This document shows, piece by piece, positions 17,201 through 24,499 of a stretch of 64,000 nt of DNA. Each line of letters starts with the position of its first letter. The stretch's first letter is position 1. Source of the stretch: Cystobacter fuscus DSM 2262 (lineage in GTDB: Bacteria; Myxococcota; Myxococcia; Myxococcales; Myxococcaceae); contig NZ_ANAH02000014.1 of assembly GCF_000335475.2 (NCBI RefSeq), forward strand, positions 186,001-250,000, written 5' to 3'. The notes under the pieces are model-generated. The model made no database searches. It worked only from the letters and a program-made list of their open reading frames with translations, and had not been told where the DNA came from. The translations under genes were made by a program, and so were the position numbers.

Positions 17201-17311
17201 GTGCGGGCGCAGCTCGACGCCGAGCACGAGCACTACGAGCGGCTGCTCCAGGCGCTCGCCGGGGCCAAGGTGGTGCTCGACTCGGCCTGCGGCTTCGTCA
17301 TCAACCGCTGA
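14270..17311 (+). CDS. rapA: SNF2-family RapA-like helicase
   Basis: The 1013-residue protein is a Swi2/Snf2 ATPase resembling RapA (HepA), which binds RNA polymerase and promotes its recycling. An N-terminal beta region comes first. Motif I, DEVGLGKTIEAG, lies near residues 179-190 and the Walker B box DEAHH near 287-291, followed by LLTATPMQL. The helicase C half contains VFTESRDTLES, CTEVGGEGRNFQ and the arginine-finger motif QRIGRLDRIGQ. The C-terminal third carries a RapA-type segment (EDRTVLGTFWRDTAV, GHPIVESL) and ends in long helices. It is slightly longer than E. coli RapA (968 residues). The start has no strong ribosome-binding site. It is followed by a perfect GC hairpin shared with the convergent gene. 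Confidence 0.9.
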   Translation: MSFVSGNKVRYLPQPEWGVGHLLELQDEGAKALVLFPAREGEPVLVSTKGGALVSYRLTQGEPVKTARGRRATVVGEEEGGRGLRRYVIRYADTGEEDELPESEVHALAPRSDVLSTLREGRVGEARAFMLRKQALRLDDERRCDALGALLASRVMVKPHQVGVVQRVLSARRPRFVLADEVGLGKTIEAGMVFSALRLSGLARRVLVVAPSHLTVQWLVELFHKFNQLFTFMDSDRYASSLKEQPQVSPWARFPLVVTSLEMLARSEEHRRAVADEDAFWDLVIIDEAHHLKGEKAFAAAEGLAANSWGLLLLTATPMQLDPAEYHGLLTLIDAATAPTVAGFEQRLARQEELSAAVRGLLEGQDAKGAVKALAARFPDDSRLTALKDRDALLQHLAETYSLSDRLVRNRRAVVGGFSTRRLHRHPVKLSAEELRTRDAALAALASSTLRGAPLGNLLRRLESSPAAFAEALQGNKALASVAGSLKLPARDAKFSAFQEVLRGIWSAEPRAKVLVFTESRDTLESLRTELGREGTEALAYHGDLPLVERDRQVARFRDPEGPLVLLCTEVGGEGRNFQFAHHLVHYDLPWSPATVEQRIGRLDRIGQNHPVEIHVFDSAGTLAADVLMLLADAVGVFGETVGGLDAVLEEVEPRLAELALLPRESRMAYASELKAKVEAARAQVKRAYDPLLDIRSFDKDAVARLVKRAQERMGLEEEDEEEDAPSLEEGLWSVARDLDERLEESVTELARRVGIGVDTDEQVDAFQCAFQFGHALKVEGLPGIDINEDRTVLGTFWRDTAVEAEELEYYATGHPIVESLFGFLRDGPYGRSAARFIEKRGPLKARGVELLYHVQLPEPEDTSPGARVPSRQLARFLERTLVHVAVVEGASGPKADTGVLSALEAEGKSLKGDEVARAFPGFAAFVDAGVPVALKAAEADLGKLQARARKAVEAERDAALARMKLSLTHQGLEEKAVRAQLDAEHEHYERLLQALAGAKVVLDSACGFVINR

Positions 17312-17323
17312 GGGGCTCCGGGT

Positions 17324-17343
17324 CCGGGGGGGCCGCCCCCCGG
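17324..17343. terminator. GC hairpin between convergent genes
   Basis: CCGGGGGG (17324-17331) and CCCCCCGG (17336-17343) form a perfect 8-bp stem with a 4-nt loop. It sits between the stop of the helicase gene and the stop of the convergent gene. No T-tract is present. Confidence 0.5.
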
Positions 17344-17350
17344 CGCCGGC

Positions 17351-17923
17351 TCAGGCGCGCACCTTCTCGCGCAGCGCCTTGGCCCGCTCCTGCGTCTCCG
17401 GATCCGAGTGCGTCATCTCGATGCCCTTGAGCCGCTGGTCCAGGCTCTTGGGCAGCTTGCCCTTCACCAGCTTGCCCTCGGCCTCCATCGCCTCCAGCTT
17501 GCCGAGCGCCTTGTCCGCGATGCGCTCCTTCGGGTGGCCCAGGAGGCTGTCGAGGAAGTACGGGTCCTCGGGCAGCTCGGGGTACTTCTCCAGGTAGTCC
17601 AGCACGCCCTGGGCCCAGGCGCGCGGGTCCTCGGCGCTCTCCAGCACCTTCTGCATGGCCTGTTTCTGCGCCTTGCGCTTGCCCTCCGGATCGAAGGTCT
17701 TCGCCAGGCCCTCGGGCAGCTCGCCGCCATTGAAGAGCGCGTCCGCGGCCGACTTGTACTTCTCGTAGGAGGCGCTGCGCTCGATGCGCTGCTGCGCCGG
17801 GTCATCCTGCCGCGAGGTGTGGCCCCGGCCCTTGCCGCGCTGGGCGTCCAGCTCCCGCCACGTCTTCGTGCGCTTGCCGGAGAATCCGCCGCCGCCCCGA
17901 TCGTCATCCCTGTCACGTGCCAT
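17351..17923 (-). CDS. Charged conserved-type protein of unknown function
   Basis: The 190-residue protein is hydrophilic and mostly helical. It opens with a basic, arginine- and glycine-rich stretch (RDRDDDRGGGG) and continues with short helices containing PxxPEDPYFLD and HPKERIADKAL, which could be HEAT-like. There is no signal peptide or membrane segment. It starts 4 bp after the stop of the upstream gene on the same strand, so the two form an operon. I do not recognise a family. The basic N terminus could contact RNA or DNA, but that is a guess. Confidence 0.75.
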   Translation of the reverse strand: MARDRDDDRGGGGFSGKRTKTWRELDAQRGKGRGHTSRQDDPAQQRIERSASYEKYKSAADALFNGGELPEGLAKTFDPEGKRKAQKQAMQKVLESAEDPRAWAQGVLDYLEKYPELPEDPYFLDSLLGHPKERIADKALGKLEAMEAEGKLVKGKLPKSLDQRLKGIEMTHSDPETQERAKALREKVRA

Positions 17924-17927
17924 TGCG

Positions 17928-18692
17928 TCACTTCCCCTTGCGAGCCCCCCACAGCGCCGCCAAGCCGCTCTTCACCAGGGAACGGACGCGAATCAGTTCC
18001 TCGGGCGCCAGGGGGTGCTCCTCGTCGTGCTCCGCCTCGAACAGGGCCTCGTCCGCGTACGCGGCGAGCGCCGTGGGCACCGGCGGAAGCTCCGTGCCCG
18101 ACCCCCTCAACGCCTCGGGGGGCACTCCCGCCAGTCCTCGCGGCCACCCCAGCTCCAGCATGGCGTGCAGCTCGAAGAGCAAGTGACGGGCAACGGCATA
18201 TCCTTCGTCCGTGAACCCCGCCGCGTCAAGCTCCCCCAGCAGCGCGTCCTGCCGGTTCTCGAACGAATCGTGCAGTCGCGTACGCGCCTTCTCGTCGTCC
18301 TCCAGGTAACGCCAGGCCGCCTCCACGAATGCCGTGTCCGGCTCGCCCGGGGCGAAGACGGGCGGGGGCTCCCCCTTCTGCTTCTTCGGACGGGGCGGCC
18401 GGGGACCGTCCTCCAGGCGGACCTGCTTGCCCTCCTGCACCAGGTCCCACAGCCCCAGCAGGTTCTGGAAGAAGCGGCGCGCGAGCTCCGGGGACTCGAA
18501 GCGCGGCTCGCGCTCGAAGAGGCTCGGAATCACCTCGCTCGAGGGGCGTCCCTCGGCGTGGGCCTGGCGCATGTGGGCGAGCACCGTGAGGCTGTCGTGC
18601 GGCACGCCCGCGAGCTCCAGGAGCCCGTCGAGCACCTGGGCGCCCTCGAATTCGTGGAGGAACTCCATCTGTTTGGAACGGGAACGGCTCAT
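17928..18692 (-). CDS. Unknown cytoplasmic protein
   Basis: The 254-residue protein is rich in glutamate, leucine and alanine, and is predicted to be helical apart from a proline/lysine linker around 100-115 (PRPPRPKKQKG). No known domain is apparent and there is no export signal. The ATG at 18692 follows a GGTGAGAAG stretch; frames extending further upstream run into the divergent gene and are rejected. It is the first gene of a two-gene operon with the protein encoded at 17351-17923. Confidence 0.75.
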   Translation of the reverse strand: MSRSRSKQMEFLHEFEGAQVLDGLLELAGVPHDSLTVLAHMRQAHAEGRPSSEVIPSLFEREPRFESPELARRFFQNLLGLWDLVQEGKQVRLEDGPRPPRPKKQKGEPPPVFAPGEPDTAFVEAAWRYLEDDEKARTRLHDSFENRQDALLGELDAAGFTDEGYAVARHLLFELHAMLELGWPRGLAGVPPEALRGSGTELPPVPTALAAYADEALFEAEHDEEHPLAPEELIRVRSLVKSGLAALWGARKGK

Positions 18693-18845
18693 ACTTCTCA
18701 CCGTAGCCCCTGACGGGGCCTCTTGCCTTCCGAGAACCCACCGGGGGACCAGGGGACTGAATGACCCGTTCTGTCCTGGACGGCCCCTCTCTGTCACGAG
18801 CGCCTTCCGTTTTCGCCCTTCCATCCCTAGGCTGCCCCGCCTCTC

Positions 18846-19475
18846 ATGAGCGAACCGTCGTCCCAGAAAGTGAAGCTCGCCATCCAGGCGCTGTCCCTGG
18901 CCCGCCCCGTGGAGGGGCCTCCCGGCGACGACGGTCAACGCTCGGTCTGGCACCTGTCCGCCCAGGGCGCCGAGCTGCTCTCCTTCGTGGACCCCGAGGG
19001 AAGGGTGCAACGCCAGGAGCTGACGCTCTTGGGCGAGCACTGTGTGTGGACGAGCGGCGTGGGCCTGCGCACCGGACGCGTGGAGCAGGTGGATGCCGCG
19101 CGCACCGAGGCCAGCGTCGTCCACCCCGACCGCGAGCCCGTGCCCGAGCGGCTCCTGCGCGCCGCGCTCGCGCTCGAGGACTACCAGGGCGAGGATCGCT
19201 ACATCCTCCACATCCAGCGCGTGCTCGGGCTCGCGCGCCAGAGCCTCGCGCTCGCTGGCAACCCGCTGCCGGCTCCCCCGCCCCCCGCGTCCGTGGCGGC
19301 TGCCGCCCCCGCTCGCGCGTCCAATGAGGTGGCCTCCGCGCCCGTTCCCCTCATTCCCCCGAGCGCCATCGCCTCGGACCTGGAGCGCCGGCAGGGCCGC
19401 GAGGGCCTCACCATGCTCCTCGTGCTCGCGGTGGGGCTCGTGGTGGGCGTGGCCCTGTTGTTCTGGCTCCTCTGA
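18846..19475 (+). CDS. Tail-anchored protein of unknown function
   Basis: The 209-residue protein has a globular N-terminal part (about 1-140), a proline/alanine-rich linker (about 141-180) and one C-terminal transmembrane helix (about 188-208) that ends at the last residue. This is the form of a tail-anchored protein facing the cytoplasm. No family is recognised. It is divergent from the operon at 17351-18692 and converges with the membrane protein gene at 19518. Confidence 0.75.
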   Translation: MSEPSSQKVKLAIQALSLARPVEGPPGDDGQRSVWHLSAQGAELLSFVDPEGRVQRQELTLLGEHCVWTSGVGLRTGRVEQVDAARTEASVVHPDREPVPERLLRAALALEDYQGEDRYILHIQRVLGLARQSLALAGNPLPAPPPPASVAAAAPARASNEVASAPVPLIPPSAIASDLERRQGREGLTMLLVLAVGLVVGVALLFWLL

Positions 19476-19517
19476 GGAGTCTGGACGACGGGCCCGGGCT
19501 CAGGGCTCCGTCTGTGC

Positions 19518-20474
19518 TCAGGGCCCGGTGCGCACCGCGGGAGTCGCGCAGTGCGCGGAGGGCACCGCGCCCAGCGCGCCGGCCAGCACGTGGGGCAGCC
19601 GCGAGGAGGGCGACATGTGCGAGGCATCCGCCCTCCACGCGCCCCAGGCCGCGAGTTGCAGGGGCCGCGTGTCCAGCGCGAGCACCGCCGCGGCGATCGC
19701 CATGAGCGTGAGGCTTCCCGCCCACTGGGCCACGGCCCTCGGGCGTGGGAAGAACCGCCAGCCGACGAGCGCGAGTCCGAGCACCGTCAGGGCTCCCAAG
19801 AGCGCCCAGCGCATCTCCTGCAAGGAGGTGAGCCGCGAGGTGTCCGTGGCGAGCCGCGCGGCGGGGTCTCCGGCGTCGGGCAGGGCCCGGGGCGTGAGCA
19901 GATCCACGAGCAGGTGGGCCTCGAGCGCCGCGAGCAGGGCGCTGAAGCCCAGCACCAGCGCCAGCGCGGCGCCGAGCATCCGCTCGGAGTCCTCTCCCCT
20001 GCGCCGGTGCTTGTGCACCAGCACGAGTCCCACCGCGACGGCGCCGAGCAGCGCCGCGCTCGTCCAGGCCCCCAGCCGGCGCGTCACCATGGCCTCGCCG
20101 GTGCCCGCGGCCAGCATGTCCAGCGCGTCCCGTCCCCCCACTTCCGGGAGCGCCGCGAGCACCCGGCGCATCGCCTCCTGCGTGCCGGCGATGCCCAGCA
20201 GCCAGGGCAGGGTGGCCAGCCCCACCAGCAGCACCAGCGGCGCGTGCCGGCCCGCGACTCCCCTGCACAGCAGCGTCGAGAGCACGAGCGTCACCCCCCC
20301 GATGCCCAGCCACATCAAGAGGCTGTAGAGGCCCGGCGCTCCCGCCATCCGCCACACCTCGGTTCCTCCACCCAGAAGAGGGGGGAGCGCGAGCCCGACG
20401 CTCCCCATCGCCATGAGGGGAAGCGCGGCGAGCAACAGTCCGGAGAGCGGCGTGAACCTGACGGGAGTCAGCAT
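19518..20474 (-). CDS. Polytopic membrane protein, unknown role
   Basis: The 318-residue protein has about seven hydrophobic segments separated by short loops, plus a basic loop HKHRRRGEDSER near the middle. No transporter or enzyme motif is seen. The ATG at 20474 is preceded within 9 bp by a TATACT sequence, so the transcript may have almost no leader. The C terminus ends in a short non-hydrophobic tail with two cysteines or fewer. It is not obviously in an operon. Confidence 0.75.
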   Translation of the reverse strand: MLTPVRFTPLSGLLLAALPLMAMGSVGLALPPLLGGGTEVWRMAGAPGLYSLLMWLGIGGVTLVLSTLLCRGVAGRHAPLVLLVGLATLPWLLGIAGTQEAMRRVLAALPEVGGRDALDMLAAGTGEAMVTRRLGAWTSAALLGAVAVGLVLVHKHRRRGEDSERMLGAALALVLGFSALLAALEAHLLVDLLTPRALPDAGDPAARLATDTSRLTSLQEMRWALLGALTVLGLALVGWRFFPRPRAVAQWAGSLTLMAIAAAVLALDTRPLQLAAWGAWRADASHMSPSSRLPHVLAGALGAVPSAHCATPAVRTGP

Positions 20475-20499
20475 GGTTTAAAGAGTATAAACCGAATCC

Positions 20500-20515
20500 C
20501 ATGAATTCATGAATT
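20500..20515. promoter_or_regulatory. Overlapping AT-rich palindromes upstream of a membrane protein gene
   Basis: CATGAATTCATG (20500-20511) and AATTCATGAATT (20504-20515) are both perfect palindromes sharing eight bases. They lie about 25-40 bp upstream of the ATG at 20474, next to a TATACT -10-like element at about 20484-20489. The position fits an operator. The AT-rich composition is unusual here. Confidence 0.4.
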
Positions 20516-20604
20516 TGCCCCCAAGTACGGAAGAGCCGATGAGCAGTGAACGCTCGGTGAGGAAAGGGAGCGAGCGGGCGGACGCCAGGTTCTCCCTCTG
20601 CTGG

Positions 20605-22368
20605 CTAGGCGGCGACGGCCCCTTCACCGAGGAGCTGGGCATAGCGGCCGCCCCGGGCGGACAGCTCGGCATGGGTGCCGGCCTCCACCACGCGCCCGGC
20701 GTCGAGGACGACGATCAGGTCCGCGTCGCGCACGGTGGACAGCCGGTGGGCGATGACGAGCACCGTGCGCCCCTTCATGAGGGTGGCGAGGCCCGCGCCC
20801 ACCGCCGCCTCGCTCTGGGCATCCAGGGCGCTGGTGGGCTCGTCCAATAGGAGGACGGAGGGCTGGCGCAGGAAGGCCCGCGCGAGGGCGAGGCGCTGGC
20901 GTTGTCCTCCCGACAGCCGCGCGCCGCGCTCGCCCACCGGCTCGTCGAGTCCTCCGGGCAGGGCGCGCACGAAGTCCTCGGCGTGCGCGAGTCGCAGCGC
21001 CTCCCACACGTCCGCGTCCGAGGCGTCCGGCCGCCCGAGCAGCACGTTGTGCCGCACGCTGCCGGAGAAGAGCACCGGCTCCTGGGGCACCCACGCGAGG
21101 CGCTCGCGCACGCGCGAGGGCTTGAGCCGTGACAGGGGCACGCCATCCCACGCCACCGTGCCGCCACTGGGGGGCAGGAAGCCCAGCAGCACGGAGAAGA
21201 GCGTCGTCTTTCCCGCGCCGGACGCGCCCACCAGCGCCACCCGGGCCCCCGCGGGCACCGTGAGGTCCACCCCCCGCAGGGCCTCGCGGCCGTCGGGGTA
21301 GGTGACGCGCAGGCCCGAGAGCGTCAGGGCCTGGGTGAGGGGAAGCGCGTCCTCGCCCTCATCCGGGGGCACGGGCTGGTCCGCGAGCGCGAAGAGGCGC
21401 TCGGCGCCGACGAGGCCCGTCACCACCTGGGAGAGCGTGCCACTGAGCGACTTCACCGGCTGGTAGAGCAGGAGCGTGGCGGTGATGAAGGACAAGAGCC
21501 GTCCGGAGAGCGAGGGGTCCCCCGAGATGGCGCGCGCGCCCCAGGCCACCGCCACCGCCACGCCCACCATCCCCATCAGCTCCACGGTGGGGCTGTACGC
21601 GCCGCGCAGGAAGAGCGAGCGGCGCATCTCCCCGAGGTAGCGCGCCGCCTCGGTCTCGAAGCGCGCGAGCGCCCGGGGCCCGGCGCCATAGGCGCGCACC
21701 ACCGGCAGCGTCTGCAACTGCTCCGCCGTCAGCGCGGTGAGCGCGCCCAGGCTCGTCTGCGAGCGCTGGGCCACCTTCTTGAGCGAGCGCGTGAAGGCGC
21801 GCACCGGCAGCACCGTGAGCGGCATCACCACGAAGGTGAGCAGGAAGAGCTTCGCGTCGATGAGCAGGCACGTGGCGAGCAGCGCGACAATCTGCAGCCC
21901 GTCGCGCACATACGAGGAGAGCGCCTGGGTGACGGAGAACTCCACCAGGGGCACATCCGCGGTGAAGCGCGTGAGGAGCTCGCCCGAGTGCTGGCGCTCG
22001 AAGAAGGCGGGGGGCCAGGAGAGCAGGCGCGCGTAGAGGGACGCGCGCAGGTCCGCCATCACCCGCTGTCCCAGCCGCTGCATCCACCCGCCCTGGAGGT
22101 AGTTCGCGCCCGCCTTGAGCACCGCCACGCCCACCACCATCAGGGGCAGCACGCCGAGCAGGTGCTCTCCGGACAGCTTCACGCCCGCGAGCTCCACGGG
22201 GCCGCCGGTGAGCACCGCGCGCAAGAGCGGCCCCACCAGCCAGGCGTAGGTGGACGTGGCCCCGGCGGCCACGAGCGACGCACCCAGTCCCGCTGCGAGC
22301 AGCAGGCGGTAGGGCCGCACATAGCCCAGGAGCCGACGATAGACGTGAGGGGAGGGACGAGGCGCCAC
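20605..22368 (-). CDS. MsbA-type ABC exporter (fused permease and ATPase)
   Basis: The 587-residue protein is a half-transporter that should function as a homodimer in the inner membrane. Its transmembrane domain (about 10-315, six helices) is followed by an ATP-binding domain with Walker A GASGAGKTT, Q loop WVPQEPVLF, signature LSGGQRQRLALARA, Walker B VLLLDEPTSALD and H loop IAHRLST. The layout resembles lipid A or lipid exporters (MsbA) and multidrug exporters. The substrate cannot be inferred. It is transcribed alone, divergently from the small gene at 22508, and no partner half-transporter is present. Confidence 0.93.
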   Translation of the reverse strand: MAPRPSPHVYRRLLGYVRPYRLLLAAGLGASLVAAGATSTYAWLVGPLLRAVLTGGPVELAGVKLSGEHLLGVLPLMVVGVAVLKAGANYLQGGWMQRLGQRVMADLRASLYARLLSWPPAFFERQHSGELLTRFTADVPLVEFSVTQALSSYVRDGLQIVALLATCLLIDAKLFLLTFVVMPLTVLPVRAFTRSLKKVAQRSQTSLGALTALTAEQLQTLPVVRAYGAGPRALARFETEAARYLGEMRRSLFLRGAYSPTVELMGMVGVAVAVAWGARAISGDPSLSGRLLSFITATLLLYQPVKSLSGTLSQVVTGLVGAERLFALADQPVPPDEGEDALPLTQALTLSGLRVTYPDGREALRGVDLTVPAGARVALVGASGAGKTTLFSVLLGFLPPSGGTVAWDGVPLSRLKPSRVRERLAWVPQEPVLFSGSVRHNVLLGRPDASDADVWEALRLAHAEDFVRALPGGLDEPVGERGARLSGGQRQRLALARAFLRQPSVLLLDEPTSALDAQSEAAVGAGLATLMKGRTVLVIAHRLSTVRDADLIVVLDAGRVVEAGTHAELSARGGRYAQLLGEGAVAA

Positions 22369-22507
22369 GGCGAGGCGCGCACTGTGTCATCGCGCCAGGG
22401 CCCAGGCAAAGGGACTCGCCTGGTCGCCTGCCCCACGGCCCTCCCGGCTGGCCATGTAGGTGCGTTCATTGCCTCAACGGCCAAGGACGGACAGCTTTCG
22501 GCTAGCC

Positions 22508-22954
22508 ATGGACACGAACAACACTGAGAAAGAAGTGCTGAACAGCCCGGGCTGTGAGCCAGTGGTCGAGGACGAGGAGCGTCGTCGATTGCTGTGGCTG
22601 ATGGCGGAGTACTTCAGGACCATCGGCTGCACGGACATCAAGGCTCGCCTGCCTGGCTTCCTGCCACCCCCCGTGCTTTCGGGGACCATCGAGGACCACC
22701 GGCCGGACTTCACCTGCCGCCAGTCCGACTCGGCCCGGACGCCCATCATCCTGGAGATCGTCACTCCGGGCATGGTGGATGATCCCGCGGCCGAGAACCG
22801 CTGGAGCCTGTTGTCGAGCGCCGCCAAGCTCTACAACGCGGAACTCCACTTCGTGGTTCCCAAGTGGTCGGTCAGCCGGGGCGTCATCGACCCCATCCTC
22901 AAGCGCCGCCTGGCGCGCATGGAGCTGACGGCCAACCGCATCTGGACCGTCTGA
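22508..22954 (+). CDS. Small unknown protein, possible PD-(D/E)xK-like fold
   Basis: The 148-residue protein has an N-terminal helix region, then HRPDFTC, a strand IILEIVT about 12 residues later, and then FVVPKWS. The D-x(n)-E spacing resembles a PD-(D/E)xK nuclease core, but the expected lysine of ExK is valine, so an active nuclease is doubtful. The ATG at 22508 is chosen because MDTNN begins the folded part; no strong ribosome-binding site is seen. It is flanked by an ABC exporter and dnaJ, neither an obvious partner. Confidence 0.65.
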   Translation: MDTNNTEKEVLNSPGCEPVVEDEERRRLLWLMAEYFRTIGCTDIKARLPGFLPPPVLSGTIEDHRPDFTCRQSDSARTPIILEIVTPGMVDDPAAENRWSLLSSAAKLYNAELHFVVPKWSVSRGVIDPILKRRLARMELTANRIWTV

Positions 22955-23015
22955 GGGCTCTTCCCCAGGCGTCCACCCCGAGATGCGCCCGCTCCCTCGC
23001 CGGGGCGGGTGCGGA

Positions 23016-23043
23016 TTGCTGGACCCCAACGCTGCGTTATAGT
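23016..23043 (+). promoter_or_regulatory. Candidate promoter of dnaJ
   Basis: TTGCTG (23016-23021) and TATAGT (23038-23043) are separated by 16 bp. The -10 element matches five of six consensus positions and the -35 element only three. Transcription would start near 23050, giving a leader of about 50 nt. No CIRCE-type inverted repeat is visible. Confidence 0.45.
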
Positions 23044-23098
23044 GGCTCGGAATTCGCCACGCGCGGCCAAAGTCCAATAAATCCAGGGGTTTGAAGCA

Positions 23099-24223
23099 AT
23101 GCCAGCGGTTTCGGGCCAGAAGCGGGACTATTACGAGGTGCTGGGGGTCCAGAAGACCGTCTCGGCGCAGGAACTCAAGAGCGCCTTTCGCAAGGTGGCC
23201 TTGCAGTATCACCCGGACCGCAACCCCGGGAACCACGAGGCCGAGGAGAAGTTCAAGGAAGCCTCGGAGGCCTACGAGGTCCTGAGTGATCCGGAGCGCC
23301 GCAACCGCTACGACCGTTTCGGTCACGCGGGGGTGGGCGGGGCGGCCGGGGGAGACCCGTTCGGCGGGTTCCAGGGCGTCAACATCAACGACATCTTCGG
23401 GGAGATCTTCGGAGACATCTTCGGGGGGCGAGGGGGCCGCCGGGCGAGCAACCGGGGCGCGGACCTGCGCTTCAACCTGGAGATTTCCTTCGAGGAGGCG
23501 GCGTTCGGCTGTCGGCCGAAGGTGCCGATTCCGCGGCCGAAGAAGTGCGACACGTGCTCGGGCACGGGCAGCAAGAGCGCCTCGGCGCCCAAGACGTGCG
23601 GCACGTGCGGCGGGGCGGGCGAGGTGCGCTTCACCCAGGGCTTCTTCGCCGTGTCGCGGCCGTGCTCCGAGTGCGGCGGGACGGGCGCGGTGGTGCCGGA
23701 CCCGTGCGGCAAGTGCAAGGGCTCGGGCAAGGTGCCCAGTGACGAGGTCATCGAGGTCAACATCCCGCCGGGCGTGGACAACGGCACGCGGGTGCGGCTC
23801 ACGGGCATGGGCGAGCCGGGAGACCGGGGCGGTCCCGCGGGCGACCTGTACGTGACGGTCATCGTCCGCGAGCACCCGCTCTTCCAGCGCGAGGACTACG
23901 ACGTCTTCTGCGAGGTGCCCATCTCCTTCACCCAGGCGGCGCTGGGCGCGAAGATCGACGTGCCCACGCTCGACGGCAAGGTGAAGATGACCATCCCCGA
24001 GGGCGCCCAGTCCGGCAAGGTGTTCCGCCTCAAGGGCAAGGGTGTTCCGCACCTGCACAGCGGCCAGCGTGGCGACCAGCACGTGCGCATCGTCGTGGAG
24101 ACGCCCACCGGGCTCACCGCGAAGCAGCGCGAGCTGCTCGAGAAGTTCGCCGACGCCAGCGGCGAGGAAGCGCACCCGCAGTCGAAGAACTTCTTCGAGA
24201 AGGTGCGCGAGCTGTTCGGCTAG
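23099..24223 (+). CDS. dnaJ: DnaJ co-chaperone, type I
   Basis: The 374-residue protein stimulates the DnaK ATPase and delivers unfolded clients. The J domain (about 9-75) contains the HPD tripeptide at 38-40. A glycine/phenylalanine-rich stretch (about 76-118) follows, with repeats of DIFGE and DIFGG. The zinc domain (about 150-210) has four CxxCxGxG repeats: CDTCSGTG, CGTCGGAG, CSECGGTG and CGKCKGSG. Two beta-barrel client domains and a dimerisation tail complete it. Length and order are typical of full DnaJ. dnaK and grpE are not adjacent, so other dnaJ copies may exist elsewhere. A large stem-loop follows the stop codon. Confidence 0.96.
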   Translation: MPAVSGQKRDYYEVLGVQKTVSAQELKSAFRKVALQYHPDRNPGNHEAEEKFKEASEAYEVLSDPERRNRYDRFGHAGVGGAAGGDPFGGFQGVNINDIFGEIFGDIFGGRGGRRASNRGADLRFNLEISFEEAAFGCRPKVPIPRPKKCDTCSGTGSKSASAPKTCGTCGGAGEVRFTQGFFAVSRPCSECGGTGAVVPDPCGKCKGSGKVPSDEVIEVNIPPGVDNGTRVRLTGMGEPGDRGGPAGDLYVTVIVREHPLFQREDYDVFCEVPISFTQAALGAKIDVPTLDGKVKMTIPEGAQSGKVFRLKGKGVPHLHSGQRGDQHVRIVVETPTGLTAKQRELLEKFADASGEEAHPQSKNFFEKVRELFG

Positions 24224-24232
24224 CCGCCTGTT

Positions 24233-24280
24233 CCTCCCTCCTCGAATCCTTCAAGCGGACGGGATTCGGGGAGAGGGAGG
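24233..24280 (+). terminator. Long stem-loop after dnaJ
   Basis: CCTCCCTC (24233-24240) pairs with GAGGGAGG (24273-24280), and the inner arms CGAATCC (24243-24249) and GGATTCG (24262-24268) are also perfect complements. Together they make a long stem with a small internal bulge, 9 bp after the dnaJ stop. There is no T-tract, so it may be factor-assisted. Confidence 0.55.
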
Positions 24281-24499
24281 GCGGTGCGGGCGCATGTGTT
24301 GGGGTATCCCCCCTGGGCGCGGCTCACCCCACCGGACCTGGAGTCGCGTCGCGCTGGCCATCGGTGAACGAAGTGGCCGGGTTGCCTCGGTTGCAATGCC
24401 CGGGTCTGGACGTTCAGGGCGTCCCCGGGAGAAGGACACTCACCAACGCCTCGGCACGTGCGCATACCGAGCCTTCAACCCTGGGAAGGGGGGGTGGGC

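Noticed and set aside
14282-17233. 983-codon minus-strand frame opposite the helicase gene
   Set aside because: All helicase motifs are on the plus strand; this frame is a composition shadow.
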